Assembly: GCA_021804345.1 (NCBI GenBank)
Contig: JAJZHV010000032.1
Span: forward strand, 1-9,432
Length of the DNA: 9,432 nucleotides
Direction: 5' to 3'
Source: Pseudomonadota bacterium
GTDB lineage: Bacteria > Pseudomonadota > Gammaproteobacteria > Burkholderiales > Ferrovaceae
Part shown: positions 1-6,108 of the stretch, in pieces
How positions within the stretch are numbered: position 1 is the stretch's first letter
Layout of the letters: each line of letters starts with the position of its first letter
Program-made: the position numbers and the translations under genes
Notes under the pieces: model-generated
What the model saw: the letters and a program-made list of their open reading frames with translations, nothing else
Told to the model about the DNA's origin: nothing
Databases searched by the model: none

Positions 1-1393
1 TGACCATGGCGTCCGCGGCCTGGGATAATTGGGCTTCGTTGGCGCCGGCCTTGCTGGCGGCCAATTTTTGCAGTTGTTCCCCCAACATTTTCACAAAACG
101 CTTGTACGGGGACCAGAAGGCCTGGCGCAGACTGATGGGATGATCGATGATCTTGAGGATGGTGGCATCCCAGTCCTGCCCCAGGCGGTCATAAAAGACA
201 CCATTGCGCCCTACCATCAATTGATCCGAGTCTCCGGCCGTGAAAGCAGCAGCAATAGACATCTTCTTGCCCGCCCGGGTGCAGTCGCAATACACCAGGC
301 AGATCCGGGAGAGCGCAGCGAGGAGGGCATGGCGGGCCGGGTCGGTGACCGTGATGCACAACTCGCAGGAGCGTCCGTCCAGATACAGGGTTCCGGCCTG
401 AAAGGTGGCTTTACCTTGGCGCGTGTAGAAGGCCTTGAAAGCCACGAAATTATTGGCCAGGGTCATGAGATCGCGCTTGTAACGGGTCAGCCGTTCCAAG
501 GTCAAGGTCAGTTCGTCCTCTGGCGTACTGGCGGGCTTGGCCTTCACCCAGCGGGCATAGTCGGCAAACTGTTGCTTGATCTGCTCCCACAGCGGTGCAG
601 TCAAATGGGAACGATGCCCACACAGCGGCGTGATCACTTGCTGTCTCAAGGCTTGCAGAGCCTCTTGCCAGGCCGGATTGAGTCCCTCATCAAGGGCCAA
701 TTCGCCCGATGGCGTAATGCGCGCCAGGGGCAGGAGGGTCAGGGCTTCAGGCTCCACCAAAGGCTTCGAGCCCAGGGCTTTGAAATGATCTTCTGTGGGG
801 TCGAGCAAATTCTGGGCACGGGTATCAAACGCGCTGATGCGACAGCGTAAAAAATAATCGTCCACCTTGTCCCGAACACCCTGCAGGGTGTCGTAGGCCG
901 TGGCTGTGGCATCACCCAGCACGGGAAGGGTGGGGCAGGCTCCTTGCCAAGTGTGCAATTGGGCCACGTTCAACCGATCCTGTGCGGTTTGAATTTCGCC
1001 TACGGAGAGAGTATCCCCGGGGTTTTTGTCTAGGCTTGCCAGCAGCGCCTGTAGCCGCAGGCGTAATTCGGCTCCCTCGGGGCCGTCAGCTCGGATATCT
1101 TCCAGGCTGATCTCATCCCGGCCTAGGGCCAGGCGTTTGGGATCTGCCAGGCGATCCCTGGCCCAGTGCACGGCGTCAATCAGTTCCTGGGCGCGCACAT
1201 GGCCATCTGCATCGGTATCGATCAGACATAGGGTGCGCTCGTCAAACTGGATTCCGGCCACGGGACAGGACAGGGCCATCCACAACTTCTGATCCAGTTG
1301 ATCGATGGCCAATAAATCAGAGGCCTCATCCAGTCGCACCTGATCAAAGCCGCCAGCCCGAAAAAATCGCCAACGTCGTAGGGGTTCAGTCAT
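1..1393 (-). CDS. Large EF-hand protein of unknown function (5' part, continues past the left edge)
   Basis: The frame stays open without a stop from the ATG at 1393 to the window edge, giving 464 codons; the C-terminus is missing. A GGAG lies 7 nt upstream of the ATG and supports this start. Residues 59-70 form a textbook EF-hand loop, DTDADGHVRAQE, with acidic residues at loop positions 1, 3, 5 and 12, so calcium binding is likely. Residues 122-133 (DKNPGDTLSVGE) look like a degenerate second loop. The N-terminus (RRWRFFRAGGFDQVRLD) has no signal peptide, and I see no membrane segment in this part. Near residue 410 is a conserved-looking stretch (VGRNGVFYDRLGQDWDAT), and the end visible here (RQAFWSPYKRFVKMLGEQ) is basic. 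From memory, similar long proteins occur in other proteobacteria as hypothetical proteins; I know of no assigned function. It is transcribed divergently from fnr. Confidence 0.85.
   Translation of the reverse strand, partial: MTEPLRRWRFFRAGGFDQVRLDEASDLLAIDQLDQKLWMALSCPVAGIQFDERTLCLIDTDADGHVRAQELIDAVHWARDRLADPKRLALGRDEISLEDIRADGPEGAELRLRLQALLASLDKNPGDTLSVGEIQTAQDRLNVAQLHTWQGACPTLPVLGDATATAYDTLQGVRDKVDDYFLRCRISAFDTRAQNLLDPTEDHFKALGSKPLVEPEALTLLPLARITPSGELALDEGLNPAWQEALQALRQQVITPLCGHRSHLTAPLWEQIKQQFADYARWVKAKPASTPEDELTLTLERLTRYKRDLMTLANNFVAFKAFYTRQGKATFQAGTLYLDGRSCELCITVTDPARHALLAALSRICLVYCDCTRAGKKMSIAAAFTAGDSDQLMVGRNGVFYDRLGQDWDATILKIIDHPISLRQAFWSPYKRFVKMLGEQLQKLAASKAGANEAQLSQAADAMV
1184..1219 (-). 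other. Canonical EF-hand calcium-binding loop (coding motif)
   Basis: This codes for the 12-residue loop DTDADGHVRAQE (residues 59-70 of the left-edge protein). It matches the pattern D-x-D-x-D-G-x-[ILV]-x-x-x-E at every key position. The flanking sequence is compatible with the E and F helices (RTLCLI before, LIDAVHWARDRL after). Confidence 0.8.
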
Positions 1394-1471
1394 GGGGGTG
1401 CTCCATAGCAGTGATCGAATGGTTGGGGATGCGTGTCCAAGACGTCAAACCAGACGCTGGCAGTGCTGCGC

Positions 1472-1494
1472 CATTGTAACTGATCCCTACAATG
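1472..1494. repeat. Perfect inverted repeat in the divergent intergenic region
   Basis: CATTGTA (1472-1478) and TACAATG (1488-1494) are exact reverse complements separated by 9 nt. They lie between the EF-hand gene and fnr, in the only promoter-bearing stretch of the divergent pair, so an operator is possible. Each arm also contains TACAAT in one orientation, one base off a -10 hexamer, but I found no good -35 for either direction. Confidence 0.4.
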
Positions 1495-1529
1495 TAGCGC
1501 GGATGGTATTCAGGGCATTGGTTTTTGAG

Positions 1530-1535
1530 TAGAAT
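1530..1535 (+). promoter_or_regulatory. Candidate -10 of the fnr promoter
   Basis: TAGAAT matches the sigma-70 -10 consensus at 5 of 6 positions. The -35 region at 17-bp spacing (TATTCA, 1507-1512) matches at only 3 of 6. A start near 1542 would give a leader of about 87 nt and would put the FNR-type palindrome at 1545-1558 just inside the transcript. Confidence 0.3.
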
Positions 1536-1543
1536 GCATGCAG

Positions 1544-1559
1544 TTTGACGTAAGTCAAA
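1544..1559. promoter_or_regulatory. FNR-type palindrome upstream of fnr
   Basis: TTTGACGTAAGTCAAA has perfect 6-bp arms around GTAA. It fits the FNR/CRP-family layout TTGAT-N4-ATCAA with T to C (and A to G) at the inner position of each half. No -10-like hexamer lies where class II activation needs one (1581-1586 reads CTGCGG), while a possible -10 lies just upstream. Autorepression therefore fits better than activation. E. coli fnr is known to be negatively autoregulated. Confidence 0.55.
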
Positions 1560-1628
1560 GTGCTCTCTGTTGTCCTGTGGCTGCGGGGAGAATTGTGAAC
1601 AACCGGCGTACACGGATTTGATGGGTTT

Positions 1629-2342
1629 ATGGATTTTTCCGAACTGAAATCAGTCTGCTACGGCTGTAGCATTCGTGAGCTGTGTCTGCCAGAGGGCTTG
1701 ACCGATGAGGAGGTCCTGCTGCTAGATCAGCATATGTTGCATCGCGTTCCCATTCGCAAGGGCGACCCCCTGTACCGCACGGGCGATCCCTTCAAGTCCC
1801 TGTATGCAGTTAGCACCGGGTTTTTTAAAACCAGCATTCTGCATGAAGACGGCCGGACGCAGGTTACCGGGTTTCAAATGGCCGGAGAAGTCCTGGGGTT
1901 GGATGCCATCAGCACGGACCATCACCTTTGCGATGCCATCGCCTTGGAAGACAGCGCCGTATGCGAAATTGATTTCAATCAGTTTGAGCAGTTAGGACAA
2001 CTCATGTCCAATTTGCAGCATCGCTTCAACAAAACCCTGTCTCGTGAAATCGTGCGTGACCAGGGTATCATGCTGCTCTTGGGGAGCATGCGGGCCGAAG
2101 AACGCCTGGCGGCTTTCCTGGTCAATCTGGCCAAACGCTTTTCGGCACGGCGTCAATCGGCCTCTCAACTGGTGTTGCGCATGACCCGTGAAGACATCGG
2201 CAGTTATCTGGGCATCAAACTTGAAACCGTCAGCCGCATTCTGTCCCGGTTTCATGACCAGCAATTGCTGGAAGTCCGGGGACGGCATATCCGCATTCTG
2301 GACCCTCTAGGGCTTAATCGGCTCCTAAACAGCAGCGCCTGA
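1629..2342 (+). CDS. fnr: FNR-type oxygen-sensing transcription regulator
   Basis: A 237-residue CRP/FNR-family protein that under low oxygen should carry a [4Fe-4S] cluster, dimerise and bind TTGAT-N4-ATCAA sites. Three N-terminal cysteines, C10, C13 and C19 (C-x2-C-x5-C), match C20, C23 and C29 of E. coli FNR. C112 in SAVCEIDF matches C122. A cyclic-nucleotide-binding-like beta roll spans about residues 25-115. The dimerisation helix contains DQGIMLLL (D144, equivalent to D154) and AEERLAAF. The C-terminal winged helix-turn-helix (about 184-225, MTREDIGSYLG) carries the recognition helix ETVSR (E199, S202, R203), the residues with which FNR reads its half-site. All key residues are present, so it should be functional. 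The Shine-Dalgarno sequence is weak (GATGGG). It is monocistronic by spacing, with 234 bp before ompW. Confidence 0.94.
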   Translation: MDFSELKSVCYGCSIRELCLPEGLTDEEVLLLDQHMLHRVPIRKGDPLYRTGDPFKSLYAVSTGFFKTSILHEDGRTQVTGFQMAGEVLGLDAISTDHHLCDAIALEDSAVCEIDFNQFEQLGQLMSNLQHRFNKTLSREIVRDQGIMLLLGSMRAEERLAAFLVNLAKRFSARRQSASQLVLRMTREDIGSYLGIKLETVSRILSRFHDQQLLEVRGRHIRILDPLGLNRLLNSSA

Positions 2343-2427
2343 TCCCCAAGGTTTTTCCAGCACTTCCCTCCTCCAGTGCATGCCCTGCAACAAATTCTTG
2401 ATTTCTGGCGCACTGCTTCACCATTTA

Positions 2428-2441
2428 TTGATCTGGATCAA
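2428..2441. promoter_or_regulatory. Consensus FNR box of the ompW promoter
   Basis: TTGATCTGGATCAA is an exact match to the FNR consensus TTGAT-N4-ATCAA. Its centre (2434.5) lies 32 bp upstream of the centre of the -10-like hexamer at 2464-2469. That places the box at about -41.5 relative to a start near 2476, the class II activator position. Activation of ompW by FNR under low oxygen is inferred; FNR-dependent ompW is known in E. coli. Confidence 0.8.
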
Positions 2442-2463
2442 AGAATGAGAGGAAAAGCTCCCT

Positions 2464-2469
2464 TATGAT
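2464..2469 (+). promoter_or_regulatory. -10 hexamer of the ompW promoter
   Basis: TATGAT matches the -10 consensus at 5 of 6 positions and sits at the exact distance expected downstream of a class II FNR box. No -35 hexamer is needed in this arrangement, because the box occupies that region. The predicted start near 2476 gives a leader of about 100-110 nt. Confidence 0.6.
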
Positions 2470-2576
2470 ATCCCTTAGGAGTTGTCCTGTGAGTACAATC
2501 GCGGCAGCTTCTGCCAATTCGCTAGGGCAATGCGGCGTCAGACCGTAATCGCCTACAACCATTCAACTGAGGGGAA

Positions 2577-3227
2577 ATGACATCCATGAAGTTCATCACC
2601 AGAAAAAAATCCGTATCCGCTGTGCTGTCCATGACTGTTTTGGCCAGTGTGGTGCAGTCGACGCTGGCTCAAGCCGAAGAGGAACTCACCCCCTGGCTGG
2701 TTCGGGTGCGCGCTCTGGCCATCCAAACCCAACGCAACAATACCGCGGGCGGAGGGGTTCCCGCAGACTCGCTGAAAATTTCTGACGAGGTTCAGCCTGA
2801 AGTGGATGTGTCCTATTTCTTTACACCCCATATTGCGGCCGAACTGGTGGCCACGTATCCGGTCAGTCATAGTATCCAACTCAATGGGTCGGATATCGGT
2901 GGGCTGAAGGAACTCCCCCCCACGTTGAATCTTCAATACCACTTCGACCCCTTGGGGAAGGTCACGCCGTACCTAGGGGCGGGCTTTACCTACCTGCGGA
3001 CCTGGGATTCTCGCGCTGCCGGCGGTTCCCTGACCACGTCCCAGAGCAACTGGGGCCCGGATGTACAGGTGGGGATGGATTACGCCCTCAATGCCCATGT
3101 GTCGCTGAATCTGGACGTCAAAAAACTGTTTATCAGTGCTGACGTGCAGGCTGTTGGTGGGGCCAGCGTGCTCACGGCCAACCTCAATCCCTGGATCGTC
3201 GGCGTGGGTGCGGGCTACCGCTTTTAA
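2577..3227 (+). CDS. ompW: OmpW-family outer-membrane beta-barrel protein
   Basis: A 216-residue precursor of a small outer-membrane barrel thought to pass small hydrophobic molecules. A signal peptide is clear: a basic stretch (MKFITRKK), a hydrophobic core and a probable cut after AQA (residue 33), leaving EEELTPW. The mature part carries the OmpW hallmarks: LPPTLNLQYHFDP (about 113-125), TPYLGAGFTY (130-139), WGPDVQVGMDY (159-169) and a final NPWIVGVGAGYRF, whose terminal aromatic is the usual signal for barrel insertion. Two starts are possible. The ATG at 2577 lies only 2-4 nt after GAGGGG, and the ATG at 2586 lies 11 nt after it. Both leave the signal peptide intact, and 2586 gives the more typical MKF start. 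A consensus FNR box upstream points to anaerobic induction. Confidence 0.93.
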   Translation: MTSMKFITRKKSVSAVLSMTVLASVVQSTLAQAEEELTPWLVRVRALAIQTQRNNTAGGGVPADSLKISDEVQPEVDVSYFFTPHIAAELVATYPVSHSIQLNGSDIGGLKELPPTLNLQYHFDPLGKVTPYLGAGFTYLRTWDSRAAGGSLTTSQSNWGPDVQVGMDYALNAHVSLNLDVKKLFISADVQAVGGASVLTANLNPWIVGVGAGYRF

Positions 3228-3236
3228 CCGTCTTTC

Positions 3237-3259
3237 CGCCGACAACCCCCTCGTCGGCG
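3237..3259 (+). other. Hairpin directly after ompW
   Basis: CGCCGAC (3237-3243) and GTCGGCG (3253-3259) form a perfect 7-bp stem around a 9-nt loop, 9 nt after the ompW stop codon. No T-run follows, so it is not an intrinsic terminator by itself. It may protect the 3' end or act together with the next hairpin. Confidence 0.5.
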
Positions 3260-3264
3260 CCATT

Positions 3265-3301
3265 CGCCACCGCAAGGGAAGGTGCTTTGCGGTGGCGTTT
3301 T
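3265..3301 (+). terminator. Intrinsic terminator of ompW
   Basis: CGCCACCGCAA (3265-3275) and TTGCGGTGGCG (3287-3297) form a perfect 11-bp GC-rich stem with an 11-nt loop, followed by TTTT. It closes the ompW transcript about 60 bp before the hemN FNR box, so hemN needs its own promoter. Confidence 0.8.
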
Positions 3302-3360
3302 CATGAGCTGGTGTGACTGGTTTTTTCTGGCCGGAAAGAGAATAATGAACCGTGGCAATC

Positions 3361-3376
3361 ATTGACGCAGGTCAAT
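3361..3376. promoter_or_regulatory. FNR-type palindrome of the hemN promoter
   Basis: ATTGACGCAGGTCAAT has perfect 6-bp arms around GCAG, with TTGAC half-sites like those upstream of fnr. Its centre (3368.5) is exactly 32 bp from the centre of a -10-like hexamer at 3398-3403, the class II activator geometry. HemN is the anaerobic coproporphyrinogen oxidase, so FNR activation makes functional sense. Confidence 0.7.
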
Positions 3377-3397
3377 TCGGGTTTGCCCAGTTTCCTG

Positions 3398-3403
3398 CAT
3401 AGT
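3398..3403 (+). promoter_or_regulatory. Candidate -10 of the hemN promoter
   Basis: CATAGT matches the -10 consensus at 4 of 6 positions. On its own it is weak, but it sits at the position predicted from the FNR-type palindrome. The start would be near 3410, leaving a leader of about 22 nt. Confidence 0.45.
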
Positions 3404-3431
3404 ACAACCTTTATCCGAGAACCCCGTTGGT

Positions 3432-4817
3432 ATGCCCCTCATTACTCCAGATCTGATGCGCCGGTTCGATATTCCCGGGCCACGGTACACCTCGTACCCC
3501 ACGGCGGATCGGTTTTTGCCTGATCCCGAAGGTCGGGTGCTGAAGCAGGCCCTGGAAGTGCGCGCGGCAGAAGCGGCTTTGCCCATGTCGTTGTATGTGC
3601 ACGTTCCCTTTTGCGAGTCGGTTTGCTATTACTGCGCCTGTAACAAGGTCATTACCAAGGACCACACCAAAGTACAGGATTACTTGCGTTATCTGGAGCG
3701 GGAAATTCATCAGGTGTCGCACCATTTGGTGGGGCCCACCGGGCGCTTGTCTCCCGTGTCCCAGTTGCATTTTGGGGGTGGATCACCCACGTTTCTCAGT
3801 GATGAGGAATTAACCGCTCTGGTGCAACTACTGCGCTCACGCTTCGAGTTTGTGGAAGGGGCGGAATATTCCATCGAAATCGATCCGCGCACGGTCAATG
3901 CCACCCGCCTGGCTCATGTGCGCGCTCTGGGCTTTAATCGGGTCAGTTTTGGGGTGCAGGATTTCGATCCCCAGGTGCAGTTGGCCGTGCATCGGGTGCA
4001 ACCCTACGAGCAGGTGGAAACCCTGATGGCGCAGGCGCGTGCGCTGCGCTTTGACTCCATCAACGTGGATCTCATCTACGGTTTGCCCCATCAGTCCCAA
4101 GCCTCTTTTACCCGAACGCTGGAACAGGTTGCAGCCCTGCGCCCTGATCGCATCGCTTTATATGCTTACGCGCACCTGCCCGCACGATTCAAGCCCCAAC
4201 GGCGCATCGATGCGGCGCATCTGCCGGGCGCCGATCTCAAATTGGGCATGCTGGACATGGCCATCGAAACCTTTCTGGAACAGGGCTACGACTATATCGG
4301 CATGGATCACTTTTCCCTGCCCCAGGACCTGCTGGCGCAGGTCAAGCGGGAGGGTCGGTTGCAGCGTAATTTTCAGGGCTATCACACCAATGCCGGTTCT
4401 GACCTAGTGGGCTTTGGGGTGTCGGCCATCAGTCAGGTGGGGCGAGCCTATAGCCAGAATCTCAAAACCCTGACGGAATATTATGCGGCCATCGATGCCG
4501 GGCGGCTGCCTGTGGACCGGGGGCTGACCCTGACGGAAGATGACCTGATCCGGCGCGAGGTCATCATGAGCCTCATGTGCCAGGGGGGAATCGATTTCCA
4601 CGCCCTAGAACAGCGCTATGCTATTGATGTGTCCACCTATTTTGAAGATGCACTCATGCGGATTCGTGAATTCGAACAGTTTGATCTGGTCCGGCGCACA
4701 GCCACAGGACTTCAGGTCAGCAAGGCGGGGTGGTTTTTTGTGCGCGCCATTTCCATGGCATTCGACAAATACCTCTGGTTGCACTCAGACCACCAGCGCT
4801 TTTCAAAGGTGTTGTAG
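3432..4817 (+). CDS. hemN: Oxygen-independent coproporphyrinogen III oxidase (radical SAM)
   Basis: A 461-residue cytoplasmic enzyme (E. coli HemN has 457) that decarboxylates two propionates of coproporphyrinogen III to give protoporphyrinogen IX without oxygen. The N-terminus RYTSYPTADRF is typical of true HemN. The radical SAM cluster motif C61-x3-C65-x2-C68 is followed by the HemN-specific C70 (FCESVCYYCAC). The SAM-binding GGGSPT is at 115-120, and further HemN signatures are EIDPR, GFNRVSFGVQDF and NVDLIYGLPHQ. The CxC ending and full length separate it from HemW, which lacks the fourth cysteine. The Shine-Dalgarno sequence is poor, but no better start is visible. It is preceded by an FNR-type box at class II spacing and closed by a strong terminator, so it forms a single-gene unit for haem synthesis under low oxygen. 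Confidence 0.96.
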   Translation: MPLITPDLMRRFDIPGPRYTSYPTADRFLPDPEGRVLKQALEVRAAEAALPMSLYVHVPFCESVCYYCACNKVITKDHTKVQDYLRYLEREIHQVSHHLVGPTGRLSPVSQLHFGGGSPTFLSDEELTALVQLLRSRFEFVEGAEYSIEIDPRTVNATRLAHVRALGFNRVSFGVQDFDPQVQLAVHRVQPYEQVETLMAQARALRFDSINVDLIYGLPHQSQASFTRTLEQVAALRPDRIALYAYAHLPARFKPQRRIDAAHLPGADLKLGMLDMAIETFLEQGYDYIGMDHFSLPQDLLAQVKREGRLQRNFQGYHTNAGSDLVGFGVSAISQVGRAYSQNLKTLTEYYAAIDAGRLPVDRGLTLTEDDLIRREVIMSLMCQGGIDFHALEQRYAIDVSTYFEDALMRIREFEQFDLVRRTATGLQVSKAGWFFVRAISMAFDKYLWLHSDHQRFSKVL

Positions 4818-4841
4818 CAGTCTCCTAAAGTGGTCTTTGGC

Positions 4842-4874
4842 ACCCTCGTTGCTCACGCTTCGAGGGTTTTTTTT
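4842..4874 (+). terminator. Intrinsic terminator of hemN
   Basis: ACCCTCG (4842-4848) pairs with CGAGGGT (4861-4867) around a 12-nt loop and runs into eight T residues (4867-4874). It lies 24 nt after the hemN stop codon. Confidence 0.85.
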
Positions 4875-4971
4875 GCTACCACGGGCATGAACGCCCCCAG
4901 ACACCGCGCAATCAGGATTAGCTATGCTGGAGATTTTGTAGCCCACGCGGCAACAGATCAGCCTAAAGCCG

Positions 4972-4977
4972 TATAAT
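4972..4977 (+). promoter_or_regulatory. -10 hexamer upstream of the UDP-sugar decarboxylase gene
   Basis: TATAAT is a perfect -10 hexamer. The best -35 is GCAACA (4950-4955, 16-bp spacing), which matches only 3 of 6. A start near 4984 falls before the ATG at 5003 and after the ATG at 4976, so it supports the shorter reading frame. Confidence 0.45.
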
Positions 4978-5002
4978 GGAGGTTTTTACATCGGCGGTTT
5001 TC

Positions 5003-6046
5003 ATGAAAAAAATTCTGATTCTCGGTGTTAATGGGTTTATCGGCCATCATCTCAGCCAACGGATTCTGACCACCACAGAGTGGGAAGTGTATGGCATGGA
5101 CATGCAAAGTGATCGGGTTTCGGACCTCATCGATCATCCGCGTTTCAACTTCTTTGAAGGCGACATTACCATCAACCGGGAATGGATCGAATACCACGTC
5201 AAAAAATGCGATGTGGTGCTGCCCCTGGTGGCCATTGCTACACCCGCCACGTATGTGCAACAGCCCCTGCGCGTCTTCGAACTGGATTTTGAAGCCAATC
5301 TGCCCATCGTTCGCAGCTGTGTCAAGTATGGCAAACGCATCCTGTTTCCCTCCACCTCTGAAGTCTACGGCATGTGTCGCGATGAGGAATTCGACCCCGA
5401 AGCCTCCGAGCTCATTCTTGGCCCCATCGAAAAACAACGCTGGATTTATTCCTGCAGCAAACAACTGATGGATCGCGTCATCTGGGCCTACGGCATGCAA
5501 AACGGCCTAGATTTCACCCTGTTTCGTCCCTTCAACTGGATTGGCTCCGGTCTGGACAGTATTCATACCGCTAAGGAAGGCAGCTCGCGCGTCATCACCC
5601 AGTTCTTTGGCCACATCGTGCGCGGAGAAAACATCAAACTAGTGGATGGGGGCAGTCAAAAACGGGCCTTCACGTACATTGATGACGGCATTTCAGCTTT
5701 GATGAAAATGATTACCAACACCAATGGAATCGCCTCCGGAAAAATCTACAACGTGGGGAATCCTGCCAACAACTATTCCGTCAAGGAACTGGCCCACATG
5801 ATGTTGCAGTTGGCGCTGGAATACCCCGAATATCGCACCACGGCCGAACAGGTTCAACTGCTGGAAACCACCTCCGAGGCCTACTACGGAAAGGGTTATC
5901 AGGATGTGCAAAACCGCGTTCCAAAAATCACCAACACCATGGCCGAGCTGGACTGGGCCCCACAGGTCACCATGGCGAATGCCCTGCGGTTTATTTTCGA
6001 CTCCTACCGCAGCCAGGTGGCTGAAGCGCGTGGTTTGGTGGATTGA
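5003..6046 (+). CDS. ArnA-type UDP-glucuronate decarboxylase (stand-alone)
   Basis: This 347-residue short-chain dehydrogenase matches the C-terminal half of E. coli ArnA, which oxidises and decarboxylates UDP-glucuronate to UDP-4-keto-pentose using NAD+. The Rossmann motif G8-x2-G11-x2-G14 is at the start. The catalytic residues are present: T118-S119-E120 in FPSTSEVYGM, Y149 and K153 in YSCSK, and R221 in QKRAFT, matching T432, S433, E434, Y463, K467 and R619 of ArnA. WIEYHVKKCDVVLPLVAIAT is nearly identical to ArnA. The ATG at 5003 is preferred over 4976 because homology begins at MKKILILG and a TATAAT overlaps the upstream ATG. The formyltransferase half is absent here and is coded elsewhere in the window. 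Stand-alone enzymes of this type, such as the Ralstonia UDP-4-keto-pentose/UDP-xylose synthase, can also release UDP-xylose, so the product could be either. Confidence 0.9.
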   Translation: MKKILILGVNGFIGHHLSQRILTTTEWEVYGMDMQSDRVSDLIDHPRFNFFEGDITINREWIEYHVKKCDVVLPLVAIATPATYVQQPLRVFELDFEANLPIVRSCVKYGKRILFPSTSEVYGMCRDEEFDPEASELILGPIEKQRWIYSCSKQLMDRVIWAYGMQNGLDFTLFRPFNWIGSGLDSIHTAKEGSSRVITQFFGHIVRGENIKLVDGGSQKRAFTYIDDGISALMKMITNTNGIASGKIYNVGNPANNYSVKELAHMMLQLALEYPEYRTTAEQVQLLETTSEAYYGKGYQDVQNRVPKITNTMAELDWAPQVTMANALRFIFDSYRSQVAEARGLVD

Positions 6047-6087
6047 GGGTTAGAGAGCGGCGGAGCAGACTCCGGAGACTCTTGTGA

Positions 6088-6093
6088 TACGAT
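6088..6093 (+). promoter_or_regulatory. Possible extended -10 upstream of purE
   Basis: TACGAT (4 of 6 consensus) is preceded by TGA, giving the extended -10 form TG-N-TACGAT. It lies in the 62-bp gap after the decarboxylase gene, 21 nt before purE. No good -35 is visible. purE could equally be read through from the upstream gene, as no terminator lies between them. Confidence 0.25.
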
Positions 6094-6108
6094 TTCTGTG
6101 GGCGTGAT

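Noticed and set aside
29..850. Long plus-strand open frame at the left end
   Set aside because: It lies opposite the continuous minus-strand EF-hand gene, and its sequence shows no recognisable family or signal. It is a shadow frame.
1386..1613. A 75-residue minus-strand frame across the fnr promoter region
   Set aside because: It covers the palindromes and the start of the EF-hand gene in another frame, has no convincing ribosome site, and resembles no known small protein.
2360..2379. Hairpin GCACT/AGTGC as a terminator for fnr
   Set aside because: The stem is only 5 bp with a 10-nt loop and no T-run follows, so I do not call it a terminator.
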